Shown: positions 9,198-18,125, counted from the stretch's first letter. The stretch: 64,000 nucleotides of DNA from DYFT01 sp041695085 (GCA_041695085.1 JBGFRO010000022.1:62001-126000), one strand, 5' to 3'. Notes: generated by a model from the sequence alone, not told the origin. Numbers and translations: made by a program.

Positions 9198-10192
9198 ACG
9201 AAATCCGGCGCAAAACAGCTGTATCACTGGACTCGATCAAACAACCGATTGAAGAAGAGTTGAGGCAGTTCGCGGGCTTCTTTCGAGATTCTATGCGGTC
9301 GAAGGTAGGATTAGTTGATCTCGTGGCTCGATACCTTGTCCGGCAAAAGGGAAAGCGCGTGCGGCCTATTCTCGTCTTTCTCAGCGCAAAAGCGTGTGGG
9401 GGCATTAACCAGAGTACATACCGTGCTGCGACGCTCGTCGAAATTTTGCATACTGCAACGCTCATTCATGATGATGTTGTGGACGACGCCGACACGCGCA
9501 GGGGACTCGCCTCCATCAACGCTGTCTGGAAGAATAAGATCGCTGTTTTGATGGGGGATTACCTTCTTTCCCGCGGTCTTCTGCTCTCCCTCGAACAGAA
9601 CGACTACTACTTTCTCCATTGCACGTCACGTGCCGTGAAGAGAATGAGCGAGGGGGAGCTGCTTCAAATTCAGAAATCAAGACAACTGAACATCGACGAG
9701 GAAACGTATCTCCAGATCATCGGCGATAAAACCGCCTCACTCCTCTCAACGTGTACGGAAATCGGCGCTGCCAGCGCAACGGAGGATCCCCAACGACGGA
9801 CTCAGATGCGTGATTTTGGCGAGCACATTGGGATGGCGTTTCAGATACGCGACGATCTTCTCGATTACCAGGGACGACGCAGTGTGATCGGCAAGCCCAC
9901 AGGGATCGACATGAAGGAGAGGAAGCTCACGCTCCCACTCATTTACGCTCTCGGTCATGGTCCAAAGAAGGAAGCGAAGCAAGCGCTCCGACTCATCAAG
10001 AATGGAGCAAAACAGCGGGACGTTGAGTGGGTTATTGAATTTGTGGTAAGCGCGGGGGGAATTGATTATGCAAAAGAAAAAGCAGAATACTACTCGCAAC
10101 TGGCGCGAGAGAATCTCACCACCCTCCCGGAGAGCGACGCTAAAGCCGCTCTCCTTGAATTTGTTGACTTCGTGATGGAACGCGACAACTGA
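9194..10192 (+). CDS. Polyprenyl diphosphate synthase
   Basis: A 332-residue trans-prenyltransferase (IspA/IspB family) that extends allylic diphosphates with isopentenyl diphosphate. The first aspartate-rich motif HDDVVDDAD spans residues 92-100 and the second, RDDLLDYQG, starts near residue 217. The absence of bulky aromatic residues just before the first motif fits a medium or long-chain product such as a quinone side chain, but chain length cannot be fixed from sequence alone. The start is GTG at 9194 and overlaps the tatC stop, so the two are translationally coupled. Confidence 0.92.
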   Translation: MNEIRRKTAVSLDSIKQPIEEELRQFAGFFRDSMRSKVGLVDLVARYLVRQKGKRVRPILVFLSAKACGGINQSTYRAATLVEILHTATLIHDDVVDDADTRRGLASINAVWKNKIAVLMGDYLLSRGLLLSLEQNDYYFLHCTSRAVKRMSEGELLQIQKSRQLNIDEETYLQIIGDKTASLLSTCTEIGAASATEDPQRRTQMRDFGEHIGMAFQIRDDLLDYQGRRSVIGKPTGIDMKERKLTLPLIYALGHGPKKEAKQALRLIKNGAKQRDVEWVIEFVVSAGGIDYAKEKAEYYSQLARENLTTLPESDAKAALLEFVDFVMERDN

Positions 10193-10254
10193 GCACACGC
10201 CCATCACCCACCAGTACCATGGCCCCATCCAACCCTTCGGCCCTTCCCCTCAGT

Positions 10255-10785
10255 CTACTCCTTCACGAACTCCCTGCCACCTGTGCGTACAACCAGTACG
10301 GGGCACGGCGCGTGTCGCACAACCTTCTCCGCAGTACTCCCAAAGAGAATATGCTCAACACCCGTATGTCCGTGTGTTGAGATAATGATAAGATCGATGC
10401 TGGCTTCCTCCGCATATTGATCGATCTCATAGAACGGCTTGCCGGTGCGGATCACTTTTGTCGCCGGAACTCGTCCTGCGATCTCCTTCCCGATCAATTC
10501 ATCCAGCTCCTCCGCTCCCCGCTTCCGCAGCTCATCTTCCACGTCCGGAAATCCGATCTGTCCGAAACTGAAGTCGGCAGGATAAACGGTAGGCTCGACG
10601 ACGTAAATAAGATCAATCGACGCGATAAATTGCTCCGCGAACGGAATAGCGTACTTGAGCGCCCGCTTGGAGTGATCCGAAAAATCGATGGGAACGAGGA
10701 TACGGTTGAGGTCGATAATCGACGTTTTGCGGGAACGTGACCGGCTGCGTGACCGCGAGGAACGTCGGGTAGATTTTTTTGCCAT
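10255..10785 (-). CDS. Universal stress protein (UspA family)
   Basis: A 176-residue single-domain Usp protein. An unusual N-terminal stretch of about 20 residues is a serine/arginine repeat (RSRSRSRSRK). The Usp fold then begins at ILVPIDFSD and ends with the ATP-binding loop pattern THGHTG...FGSTAEKVV and PCPVLVV. The ATG at 10785 has a strong AGGAG ribosome binding site, which makes it preferable to the in-frame start 15 bases upstream. Usp proteins respond to stress and starvation; the target is unknown. The basic tail could bind nucleic acid or polyphosphate, which is speculation. Confidence 0.9.
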   Translation of the reverse strand: MAKKSTRRSSRSRSRSRSRKTSIIDLNRILVPIDFSDHSKRALKYAIPFAEQFIASIDLIYVVEPTVYPADFSFGQIGFPDVEDELRKRGAEELDELIGKEIAGRVPATKVIRTGKPFYEIDQYAEEASIDLIIISTHGHTGVEHILFGSTAEKVVRHAPCPVLVVRTGGREFVKE

Positions 10786-10869
10786 GGCTCTCCTCCGCAA
10801 GTGACAGAAGGGCTATCGAGGAGCGATCAATGGGCTGTACTCCCCGAGAAGCAGTTCAGGATCGAGCAA

Positions 10870-11793
10870 TCAATCGTAGACGAAGTGTAGCCAATTATGT
10901 TTGTCGTTGGCATTTTGGACGACGTCGAAGAAGGCTTTTTGGAGATTGCGCGTGATCGGGCCCGGTTTCCCTTCTCCGACAATATTCTTGTCGACGGAGC
11001 GAACGGGGGTGATTTCGGCCGCTGTGCCGGTAAAAAAGAGTTCATCGCACGTGAACAACATCTCACGAGGAATGTTCGCCTCCACGACATGATAACCGAG
11101 ATCTCGCGCCAGCGTGATGACCGAGGCACGCGTGATGCCGGGGAGGAGCGAAGCAACAATGGGAGGCGTATAGAGAACTTCATCCTTGATCAGAAAGATG
11201 TTCTCGCCGCTTCCTTCACTGATATTGCCTGCCACATCTAAGGCGACGCCTTCAGCAAAACCGTTCACCACCGCATCCATTTTTATGAGCTGCGAGCCGA
11301 GGTAGTTGCCCCCTGCCTTGGCCATCGATGGAATGGTATTCGGAGCCGGTCGCTGCCACGACGCTACCGTAACGTCAATACCGTTCTCCAAGGCACCACC
11401 TCCGAGGTACGCGCCCCATTCCCACACCGCAATCGCAACGTCCACGGGACATCCCAGCGGATTCACACCAACATCGCCATAGCCACGGTACACGATCGGA
11501 CGGACGTAGCACGCCTTAAGTTTGTTGGCACGTATGGTCTCCTTGACCGCTTCTTCGAACTGTTTCATCGTGTAGGGGATAGGAGCCCGGTAGATTTTGG
11601 TTGAATCATACAATCGTTTGAGGTGAGCATCAAGCCGAAAGATTGCCGAGCCGCGCTTGGTCTCATAACAGCGAATGCCCTCGAACCAGCTTGAACCATA
11701 GTGAATGACATGTGAAAGGATATGAATGTTCGCGTCGTCCCAATTCACCAGCGTACCATTCATCCAGATTTTATCGACTTTCTTTACTGCCAT
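10870..11793 (-). CDS. ilvE: Branched-chain amino acid aminotransferase
   Basis: A 307-residue fold-type IV PLP aminotransferase that makes or breaks down leucine, isoleucine and valine with 2-oxoglutarate/glutamate. HYGSSWFEGIRCYET (31-45), the PLP lysine K159 in SMAKAGGNYLGS, and EGSGENIFL near residue 195 are present; length fits IlvE (about 305). The ATG has an AGGAAAAGGGA purine-rich ribosome binding site. Between it and the upstream gene on the same strand lie 54 bases. Confidence 0.94.
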   Translation of the reverse strand: MAVKKVDKIWMNGTLVNWDDANIHILSHVIHYGSSWFEGIRCYETKRGSAIFRLDAHLKRLYDSTKIYRAPIPYTMKQFEEAVKETIRANKLKACYVRPIVYRGYGDVGVNPLGCPVDVAIAVWEWGAYLGGGALENGIDVTVASWQRPAPNTIPSMAKAGGNYLGSQLIKMDAVVNGFAEGVALDVAGNISEGSGENIFLIKDEVLYTPPIVASLLPGITRASVITLARDLGYHVVEANIPREMLFTCDELFFTGTAAEITPVRSVDKNIVGEGKPGPITRNLQKAFFDVVQNANDKHNWLHFVYD

Positions 11794-11847
11794 GCTGAAT
11801 CCCTTTTCCTGATGAGCTGTTGATCGGAGTGTCGTTTTGTCTGTGTA

Positions 11848-12966
11848 TCAGATAGGCATTTCGTACACGCGGTGGCGCTTGGTGATAACCCCGCGAAGAG
11901 CCTCCGCCGCCTTCACCATTCTCACGTTGTCCTCCAGCACCCAACTCGCCTCACCGTACTGATAGCCGAGCTTCTTAGCGCGGACGGCCGTCTCATAGAA
12001 CAAAACACCCGCCGCCCCAGAGTTGACATATTCGGGTAGTACACCCAACACGATGATGCGCACCAAATTAATCTCTTTCTTCCGCAAAAACAATTGAATC
12101 AACCCGGGAAGGAGTCTCCCCTTCTTATTGTATTTGAGCGCGATGTTGATATCCGGAAGCGAAAGGGCAAATCCGATTGTCCTGCCTTGTGCTTCCGCGA
12201 AGATTACCAAATCTGGCACAACGATCGGCTTGAGGTCTTTCGCAAGTGCATCGATCTCCTCATCCGTCAACGGGACCGCTCCCCAGTTGTTCACCCATGC
12301 TGCATTATAGACTTCCTTGATGAGGTCGACGTCGCGCTGGAAGTTCTTCATATCCAGCGACCGGCAACTCATTTTGTTTCTTTCCTTCACCAACTTATTG
12401 ACGCGTTCCAACTTCTCGGAATACACCGTATCCTGACTCAAGAGGTACGAATACAAGTCCTTTGCCTTCTGAAAGCCATAGCTTTCAACGAGTTCCACGT
12501 AGTACGGTGGATTGTACGGCATCAAAACGGTCGGGGGGCGATCAAAACCCTCGATGAGCAAACCATATTCGTCGTTGACAGAAGGCGAGGCGGGACCCCG
12601 GAGGGCGGTCATCCCGTGCTCGTGGACGTACCGGCGCGCGGCATCGAACAATGCATGCGCAACCTCACGATCATTGATCGACTCAAAAAAACCAAAGAAT
12701 CCGACCTTCTCATTGTGTTCTTTGATATGGTTATGATTGACGATACCGGCAATGCGACCCACCATCTCACCATTCCGTTCGGCAATAAAGAACTCTGCCT
12801 CCGCGTGGCGGTAGAAGGGATTTTTCTCCTTATCCATCAGCTTGCGTCGATCCATTAACAACGGGGGAACCCACACAGGATTTCCCTCATAAATCTTCCA
12901 CAGAAATTTGATGAATCGTTCTCGGTCTCGAGTTGTTCGAACCGGACGAATCGTAAGCGAACTCAT
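11848..12966 (-). CDS. GNAT-fold acyltransferase, candidate ceramide synthase
   Basis: A 372-residue protein of the GNAT/acyl-CoA N-acyltransferase superfamily. An N-terminal GNAT half has EAEFFIAERNGEMVGRIAG (about residues 56-74), and a second acyltransferase-like half has the YVNSGAAGVLFYE motif (about 317-329). It lies directly downstream of serine palmitoyltransferase on the same strand. In Caulobacter the bacterial ceramide synthase (bCerS) is likewise a GNAT-type protein unrelated to eukaryotic CerS, so acylation of 3-ketosphinganine is a reasonable inference from context. The sequence alone only shows the fold. A terminator stands between it and spt, so it may be expressed by read-through or from its own promoter. 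Confidence 0.62.
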   Translation of the reverse strand: MSSLTIRPVRTTRDRERFIKFLWKIYEGNPVWVPPLLMDRRKLMDKEKNPFYRHAEAEFFIAERNGEMVGRIAGIVNHNHIKEHNEKVGFFGFFESINDREVAHALFDAARRYVHEHGMTALRGPASPSVNDEYGLLIEGFDRPPTVLMPYNPPYYVELVESYGFQKAKDLYSYLLSQDTVYSEKLERVNKLVKERNKMSCRSLDMKNFQRDVDLIKEVYNAAWVNNWGAVPLTDEEIDALAKDLKPIVVPDLVIFAEAQGRTIGFALSLPDINIALKYNKKGRLLPGLIQLFLRKKEINLVRIIVLGVLPEYVNSGAAGVLFYETAVRAKKLGYQYGEASWVLEDNVRMVKAAEALRGVITKRHRVYEMPI

Positions 12967-12990
12967 CGAAGACTACCTTCCGAGCGGTGA

Positions 12991-13034
12991 GAAAAAAAGA
13001 ACAAGCCGCCACGCCAGGAGCACAGCGGCTTGTT
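12991..13034 (-). terminator. Intrinsic terminator after spt
   Basis: A perfect 10-bp inverted repeat (13000-13009 with 13025-13034, arms AACAAGCCGC/GCGGCTTGTT, 15-nt loop) is followed on the minus strand by TCTTTTTTT. It lies just after the spt stop and ahead of the GNAT gene. Confidence 0.78.
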
Positions 13035-13066
13035 TCGTGCGTGTCGAAGGTTATAAATAATCCCTA

Positions 13067-14281
13067 TCAGTTGATGAGACCTAATCGTTTGCCGACCGTG
13101 GCGAAGACATCCAGAATTTTGTCTAGATGTTCGTCTTCGTGGGTTGCCATGTAGCTCGTTCTCAGCATTTCCATTCCCGGAGGCACGCCTGGTCGGATGA
13201 AAGCATTGACGAAGACGCCGGCATCGAACAAATGCCGCCACATGACCAGCACTTTCTCGGTGTCGCCGATAATGACCGGAACGACTGCCGAATCGTGCTC
13301 TCCCACCCGGAACCCGACTGCCTTCAGTCCCTCCCTCATTTTTCGAGCGTTTCTCATCAATTTGTCTATCCGCCACGGCTCCCTTTCGAGAATTTCGAGT
13401 GCCGCCAATGCGGAGGCGACGGAGGCGGGGGTTGGACTCGCACTAAAAATTAGAGCGGGTGCATGATGTTTCAGGTAGTTGATGACCGCCCGGTCAGCGA
13501 CGACAAACCCACCGAGCGACGCAAACGTTTTGCTGAATGTCCCCATCGTCATATCGGTCTCGTTTTCCAGACCATAATGACTTGCCGTACCGCGTCCTCC
13601 CTTACCGATCACACCGACGGCATGGGCGTCATCGATCAAAATGCGCGCGTTGTACTTCTTTGCCACTTTGACCATGCTCGGGAGATCGACAATCTCGCCG
13701 GATGTGCTAAACACTCCGTCGGAGACGATCAGCTTTGGAGCTTCGAGGGGCAGTTTGGAGATGGCATTCTCAAGATGCTTCATATCGTTGTGCTTGTAGC
13801 GAACGATAGTCTGAAAGGAGCCATCGATAAGGGCATTCGCGCCGTTCGCCATCAGATTGCCCGCCACAATGCACGCGTGGTTATCTTTATCGGAAATGAC
13901 ATACTCTCCACGCTGCACGAGCGTTGGGATGATGCCCTGGGCGGTTTGATAGCCGGTGCTGTAAAGGAGACAATCTTCTTTGCCAAAGAATCTCGCGAGG
14001 CGGGCTTCGAGTTCAACGTGCAAGTCGAGGGTGCCGGTGAGATAACGGGAGCCGGAGCAGCCGGAACCGTACTTCTGTACGGCTTTGATGGCAGCTTCTT
14101 TCACTCTTGAATCGGCGGTGAGGCCGAGGTAATTATTCGACCCCGCCATAATAATTCGCCGTCCTTCAATTTTTACAACGGGTCCTTCACTCTCTTCAAT
14201 GGCATGAAAATATGGATAGTAACCACTCGCTTTCGCTTCATCTGCACGCGTGAATGTGCGACACTTTTCAAAGAGGTCCAA
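13067..14281 (-). CDS. spt: Serine palmitoyltransferase (alpha-oxoamine synthase family)
   Basis: A 404-residue PLP enzyme. The family joins an amino acid to an acyl-CoA; serine palmitoyltransferase joins serine and palmitoyl-CoA to 3-ketosphinganine, the first step of sphingolipid synthesis. Visible are YPYF (22-25), GSGCSGSRYLTGT (72-84), the stacking histidine H135, DDAHAVG (217-223) and the PLP lysine K251 in GTFSKTFASLGGF. The YPYF leader and the FSKTFASLGGF loop match the Bacteroidota SPT type better than KBL or BioF. I chose the TTG at 14281: GGGAG lies six bases upstream and it places YPYF as in Bacteroides SPT. An alternative TTG at 14320 would add 13 residues. 8-amino-7-oxononanoate synthase remains the main alternative, but no bio genes are nearby. 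Confidence 0.85.
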   Translation of the reverse strand: MDLFEKCRTFTRADEAKASGYYPYFHAIEESEGPVVKIEGRRIIMAGSNNYLGLTADSRVKEAAIKAVQKYGSGCSGSRYLTGTLDLHVELEARLARFFGKEDCLLYSTGYQTAQGIIPTLVQRGEYVISDKDNHACIVAGNLMANGANALIDGSFQTIVRYKHNDMKHLENAISKLPLEAPKLIVSDGVFSTSGEIVDLPSMVKVAKKYNARILIDDAHAVGVIGKGGRGTASHYGLENETDMTMGTFSKTFASLGGFVVADRAVINYLKHHAPALIFSASPTPASVASALAALEILEREPWRIDKLMRNARKMREGLKAVGFRVGEHDSAVVPVIIGDTEKVLVMWRHLFDAGVFVNAFIRPGVPPGMEMLRTSYMATHEDEHLDKILDVFATVGKRLGLIN

Positions 14282-14331
14282 TGAGTTCTCCCGAGTTGGA
14301 ACGCGAAGTCGGGGATACAAAAATCCCCGTT

Positions 14332-14360
14332 TTGCTTGTAAAAATTTTTTTCAATATACT
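14332..14360 (+). promoter_or_regulatory. Candidate sigma70-type promoter for the SDR/epimerase gene
   Basis: TTGCTT (14332-14337), a 17-base spacer and TATACT (14355-14360; five of six matches to TATAAT) stand 40 bases before the proposed TTG start at 14401. The position argues against the upstream in-frame ATGs, which would lie before the transcript start. The reverse strand of the same AT-rich tract has TTTACA, a possible -35 for spt. Confidence 0.5.
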
Positions 14361-14400
14361 CCATTCGGCATACAAAGTCAACGAACCCCATCGAGGTGCA

Positions 14401-15390
14401 TTGTCGAGCGACGCGAACAAAAAAGCATTCGTCACCGGCGGAAGCGGATTCATCGGAAGCCATACCGTTGAAGAACTACTCACAAGAGGTATTCACCTTC
14501 GTTGCGCGGTTCGCTCGCATGCAGGTTGGCTGAACGGCTTGCCCGTAGAGCTTGTTCGTGCAGACCTCCTCGATCCATCCGCGATTCGGCGATGTATTGA
14601 AGATGTCGATTACGTGATTCACATCGCCGGCGTAACAAAGGCGAAGCGACGCGAGGAGTATTTCAGAGGCAATGCCGAGACCACACGCCATCTCCTCGAG
14701 GCGTGTACCTCAAACCGTACCCTTCAGAAATTCTGCTTCATCAGCAGTCTCACTGCCGTCGGCCCCAGTGCTGATGGAACTCCGCTCACAGAGGATGCCC
14801 CTTGTCATCCGATCACCGCATATGGGCGTTCGAAATACGAAGCGGAGCGCCTCTGTCTTTCCTACCGTGACCGCATCCCCATAACCATTCTTCGTCCCCC
14901 GGCTGTCTACGGGCCGAGAGATCGGGATATCTTTGAGATTTTCAGGGGAGTCAAGCTCGGCATTCTTCCGATTTTTGGCCGTGAGGAGAAGACCTTGAGC
15001 CTCATTCACGGCAAAGATCTTGCGCGAGCAATCGTCGATTCGACGCTTTCGGAAAGAACAACGGGAGAGGTGTATTTTGTCACCGATCCCGAGGTCTATC
15101 GTTACGTCGATTTGATACAGATGCTCTCTGTCATTATGAACCACCGCGCGAGGATGATACGCCTGCCCAAGACGCTTCTCTATCTGGTGGCAGGCATCGT
15201 TGAAGCCGTTTCCTTCTTCCTTCCCTCTCCCGCCGTGTTGAGCAGAGATAAGGCGCGTGACCTCCTGCAACCTCACTGGGTGTGCGATGGTTCAAAACTG
15301 CGACAGCACATCGGGTTCACGGTCAGGGTTCCCATTGAGGAGCGTTTGAGAGCAACCTTCGAATGGTATAAGAGCCACGGTTGGTTGTAA
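14401..15390 (+). CDS. NAD(P)-dependent epimerase/SDR, candidate ceramide reductase
   Basis: A 329-residue extended short-chain dehydrogenase/reductase. The Rossmann motif TGGSGFIG is at residues 12-19 and the catalytic pair is Y141 and K145 (YGRSK). Such proteins act on nucleotide sugars, 3-beta-hydroxysteroids or, in the case of CerR of Caulobacter, on the 3-keto group of oxidised ceramide. Divergent placement against serine palmitoyltransferase with a shared 119-base promoter region favours the ceramide reductase role; this is inference. The start is taken as TTG at 14401 (GAGG four bases upstream, promoter at 14332-14360). The frame is open to 14254, but that part overlaps spt and would encode an implausible leader. 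A hydrophobic stretch near residues 259-278 may anchor it to the membrane. Confidence 0.7.
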   Translation: MSSDANKKAFVTGGSGFIGSHTVEELLTRGIHLRCAVRSHAGWLNGLPVELVRADLLDPSAIRRCIEDVDYVIHIAGVTKAKRREEYFRGNAETTRHLLEACTSNRTLQKFCFISSLTAVGPSADGTPLTEDAPCHPITAYGRSKYEAERLCLSYRDRIPITILRPPAVYGPRDRDIFEIFRGVKLGILPIFGREEKTLSLIHGKDLARAIVDSTLSERTTGEVYFVTDPEVYRYVDLIQMLSVIMNHRARMIRLPKTLLYLVAGIVEAVSFFLPSPAVLSRDKARDLLQPHWVCDGSKLRQHIGFTVRVPIEERLRATFEWYKSHGWL

Positions 15391-15624
15391 ACACCGTACA
15401 AAAGGGACGAGAGACGTAGACGAAAAGTCTCCTTCAAATTCCTTCTCCCTGTAAGAGAACAATCAGTTCGTCCATGCCCGTCTCCGCACAAAATCCTTAC
15501 TACCGGCTTCAATTGCGTCAATCTGATCCCCCTTGTGCGGAAGACCCTCCATCCTCCCATAAGCGTTCCGAGTCCGATAGCGATATGAGCATTGATGACA
15601 ACCCGAAAAAGGAAAATTGTATCG

Positions 15625-17385
15625 TCAGTCCGGCAACTGGCTCAGGCGTTCGCGGAGCGCTCGATGCTCCTCCCAGATCTCCCGCGGCAACCGATCGCCG
15701 AACAGCATATAGAATTTCTCCATCGAGTCCGCGCCGACGAGCCATCCTGCTTTATCGACGGAAGTCAACTCTATCATCGCCTCGGGCTTAAGCTGAAGAC
15801 CCTCAGTGTCTATGGCATCGGGAGTCGGAAGATAACCGATGGCCGTCTCCTGCGCCTTGCCTCCCCCCCGAACCCGTTCGAGAATCCACTTCAGAACGCG
15901 GATGTTCTCGCCGTAGCCAGGCCAATAGAATTTCCCCTCTTTGTCTTTTCTGAACCAATTCACACGAAAGATCAGAGGAGGTTTCTTGAGGCGCTTTCCG
16001 ATATCGAGCCAATGCTGGAAATAATCCCCCATATTGTATCCACAGAACGGCAACATCGCCATGGGATCGCGTCGCACGACGCCCACTGCGCCGGTTGCTG
16101 CAGCAGTAGTCTCCGCTCCCATACCCGATCCGAGAAACACACCATGCTGCCAGTTGAACGCCTGCATGACCAGCGGCACCGTGACCGATCTTCTGCTCCC
16201 CCAGACAATCGCCGAAATGGGAACACCGTGCGGATTTTCCCATTCTTTTGAAATAGTTGGACACTGATGCGCTGGTGCGGTAAAGCGCGAGTTGGGATGA
16301 GCCGCTTTTTCTCCGGAATCCTTCGACCACAACGCTCCACGCCAATCGATCAACCCCTCCGGTGGTGGCGTGCCGATTCCCTCCCACCACGGCTCCCTGG
16401 AAGGAGTGAGCGCCACGTTGGTGAAGATCGTGTTCTTCTTCACGGTCTGCATGGCAACCGGATTTGTTTGGCCGCTGGTGCCGGGCGCCACGCCGAAGAA
16501 TCCCGCTTCCGGATTGATTGCTCGCAGCTGTCCTTCGTCGTCGATATGCATCCAAGCAATGTCATCTCCCACGGTCCACACCTTGTAACCCTGGTCGGCA
16601 AGAGAGGAAACCATCATCGCGAGATTCGTTTTCCCAGACGCGCTCGGAAATGCGGCAGCGATGTATGTGATGTCTCCCGTCGGATCTTCAACGCCGATGA
16701 TCAGCATGTGCTCGGCCATCCACCCCTCTTTGCGAGCCATGTAGCTTGCAAGGCGGAGGGCAAAGCATTTTTTCCCCAACAGTGCGTTACCGCCATATCC
16801 CGATCCGATACTCCAGATCAGTTTCTCTTCCGGAAAGTGCATGATGAAGCGGCGCTCCGGCGAAAGATCGCTGAGCGAATGAAGTCCGGGCACAAACTCA
16901 CCCGACGTCCCGAGATGCTCCAACGCGACGTTGCCCATGCGCGTCATGATGTACATACTGGCGGCAACGTATGCGCTGTCGGTGACTTCAACCCCTACTC
17001 TCGAATACTTGGAACCGATGGGACCCATCAGATAAGGAATGACATACATGGTCCTTCCGCGCATGCTTCCGTCGAAGAGCTTCGTCAGGCGCTCTTTCGC
17101 CTCCTTCGGGTCCATCCAGTTGTTCGTTGGGCCGGCGTCGTCTTTTTGTGTGGTGCAGATAAAGGTGAGGTTTTCGGTGCGGGCGACGTCGTTGGGGTGA
17201 CTGCGGTGAAGATAACATCCGGGGTAGGTTTGCTGATTGAGCTCGATGAGCGTTCCGTCTTGGAGCATTATCTCAATCAGTTGTTCATACTCTTGCTTCG
17301 TGCCCGTACACCAATGGATCTTGTCCGGTTTCGTCAAGCGGGCGCAGTTGTCCGCCCAGGCGTTGAGTGCCGCGTGATTGCTCAT
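15625..17385 (-). CDS. pckG: Phosphoenolpyruvate carboxykinase (GTP)
   Basis: A 586-residue GTP-type PEPCK converting oxaloacetate and GTP to phosphoenolpyruvate, the entry to gluconeogenesis. The kinase P-loop PSASGKTNL lies at 247-255, the reactive cysteine loop is expected in the GTSGQTNPVAM region (about 304-314), and RVNWFRKD and FYWPGYGENIR near residue 480-500 form the guanine pocket. I chose the ATG at 17385, preceded by AAAAGGAA; the frame is open 26 codons further up, overlapping the previous gene. It is the last gene of the paa-to-pck run, 74 bases after the DUF2318 gene. The downstream neighbour is convergent. Confidence 0.96.
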   Translation of the reverse strand: MSNHAALNAWADNCARLTKPDKIHWCTGTKQEYEQLIEIMLQDGTLIELNQQTYPGCYLHRSHPNDVARTENLTFICTTQKDDAGPTNNWMDPKEAKERLTKLFDGSMRGRTMYVIPYLMGPIGSKYSRVGVEVTDSAYVAASMYIMTRMGNVALEHLGTSGEFVPGLHSLSDLSPERRFIMHFPEEKLIWSIGSGYGGNALLGKKCFALRLASYMARKEGWMAEHMLIIGVEDPTGDITYIAAAFPSASGKTNLAMMVSSLADQGYKVWTVGDDIAWMHIDDEGQLRAINPEAGFFGVAPGTSGQTNPVAMQTVKKNTIFTNVALTPSREPWWEGIGTPPPEGLIDWRGALWSKDSGEKAAHPNSRFTAPAHQCPTISKEWENPHGVPISAIVWGSRRSVTVPLVMQAFNWQHGVFLGSGMGAETTAAATGAVGVVRRDPMAMLPFCGYNMGDYFQHWLDIGKRLKKPPLIFRVNWFRKDKEGKFYWPGYGENIRVLKWILERVRGGGKAQETAIGYLPTPDAIDTEGLQLKPEAMIELTSVDKAGWLVGADSMEKFYMLFGDRLPREIWEEHRALRERLSQLPD

Positions 17386-17459
17386 GCAAGTTCCTTTTGG
17401 GTAAGGGGGATTAGTGCGAGACCTATCAGAGAAGTCCTTAAGTTCAAGATCAGACATTT

Positions 17460-18104
17460 TCAACTACGGGTTTTCCAGGCCCGCACGACTGCCGCGTTGA
17501 TGCGGATTTTGCCGTTCTCCAACCGACTTGGGATCGGATCCGGATACAACATCGGACAGCAGGCGTAAGCTTCGAGACTCGACATGTTCCAATAGGAAGG
17601 GCAATTGGCACAGTGAATATTATGGCCTTTGAGATAGAAATCGGTTGACTGACAGTTCTCGCTGATGCTCATCGCCGTCACGATTTTCCCTTCAGGGGTC
17701 ACATAGGCGATCAACGGTATGTGCTGCTCACCGGCCGGGTCAAAGAACCGGACGATCTTATTGGAGAGAACCACGTTCAGCGGAATGGTCAGATCCTCTC
17801 CCTCAAGCGTGGCCGTCACCGGCGCGCTGGGTATCTTTTGCTCAATCCCGTACTGAATCTCAACTACCACTTCGGGTTGTTCGGCAATCACCGGGTGGTA
17901 TTCGCGCAGGAGGACTTTCAGATACACGGAGATGCCCGAGACCAATGCAACGACAATCAACGCGCCGTACACAAGTTTCTTCTTCGAAACGAACGGAGCG
18001 GGGGGAGGGGAAATTGACACCGGCCCCGATGCCACCTTCCAACCGCATTGCGGACAGAACTTTGCATCGTCCCGCACCGCAGAACCACACTGCTGACATG
18101 TCAT
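17460..18104 (-). CDS. Membrane protein with zinc ribbon and DUF2318 domain
   Basis: A 214-residue protein with three parts. An N-terminal zinc ribbon has C3, C6, C17 and C20. A single membrane segment lies at about residues 43-62. The C-terminal domain has ENCQSTDFYL (148-157) and the CANCPSYWNM...YACCPMLYPDPIP signature of DUF2318, described as an Fe-S or metal-binding membrane protein. Cysteine pairs suggest metal or redox chemistry. It lies 21 bases after purK and 74 before pckG; the context does not explain the function. DUF2318 proteins elsewhere often neighbour iron transport genes, which are absent here. Confidence 0.78.
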   Translation of the reverse strand: MTCQQCGSAVRDDAKFCPQCGWKVASGPVSISPPPAPFVSKKKLVYGALIVVALVSGISVYLKVLLREYHPVIAEQPEVVVEIQYGIEQKIPSAPVTATLEGEDLTIPLNVVLSNKIVRFFDPAGEQHIPLIAYVTPEGKIVTAMSISENCQSTDFYLKGHNIHCANCPSYWNMSSLEAYACCPMLYPDPIPSRLENGKIRINAAVVRAWKTRS

Positions 18105-18125
18105 TGACTGCCCTCCTTCAAGATT

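Noticed and set aside
14254..14400. N-terminal extension of the SDR/epimerase
   Set aside because: It would overlap spt on the other strand and precede the promoter at 14332-14360.
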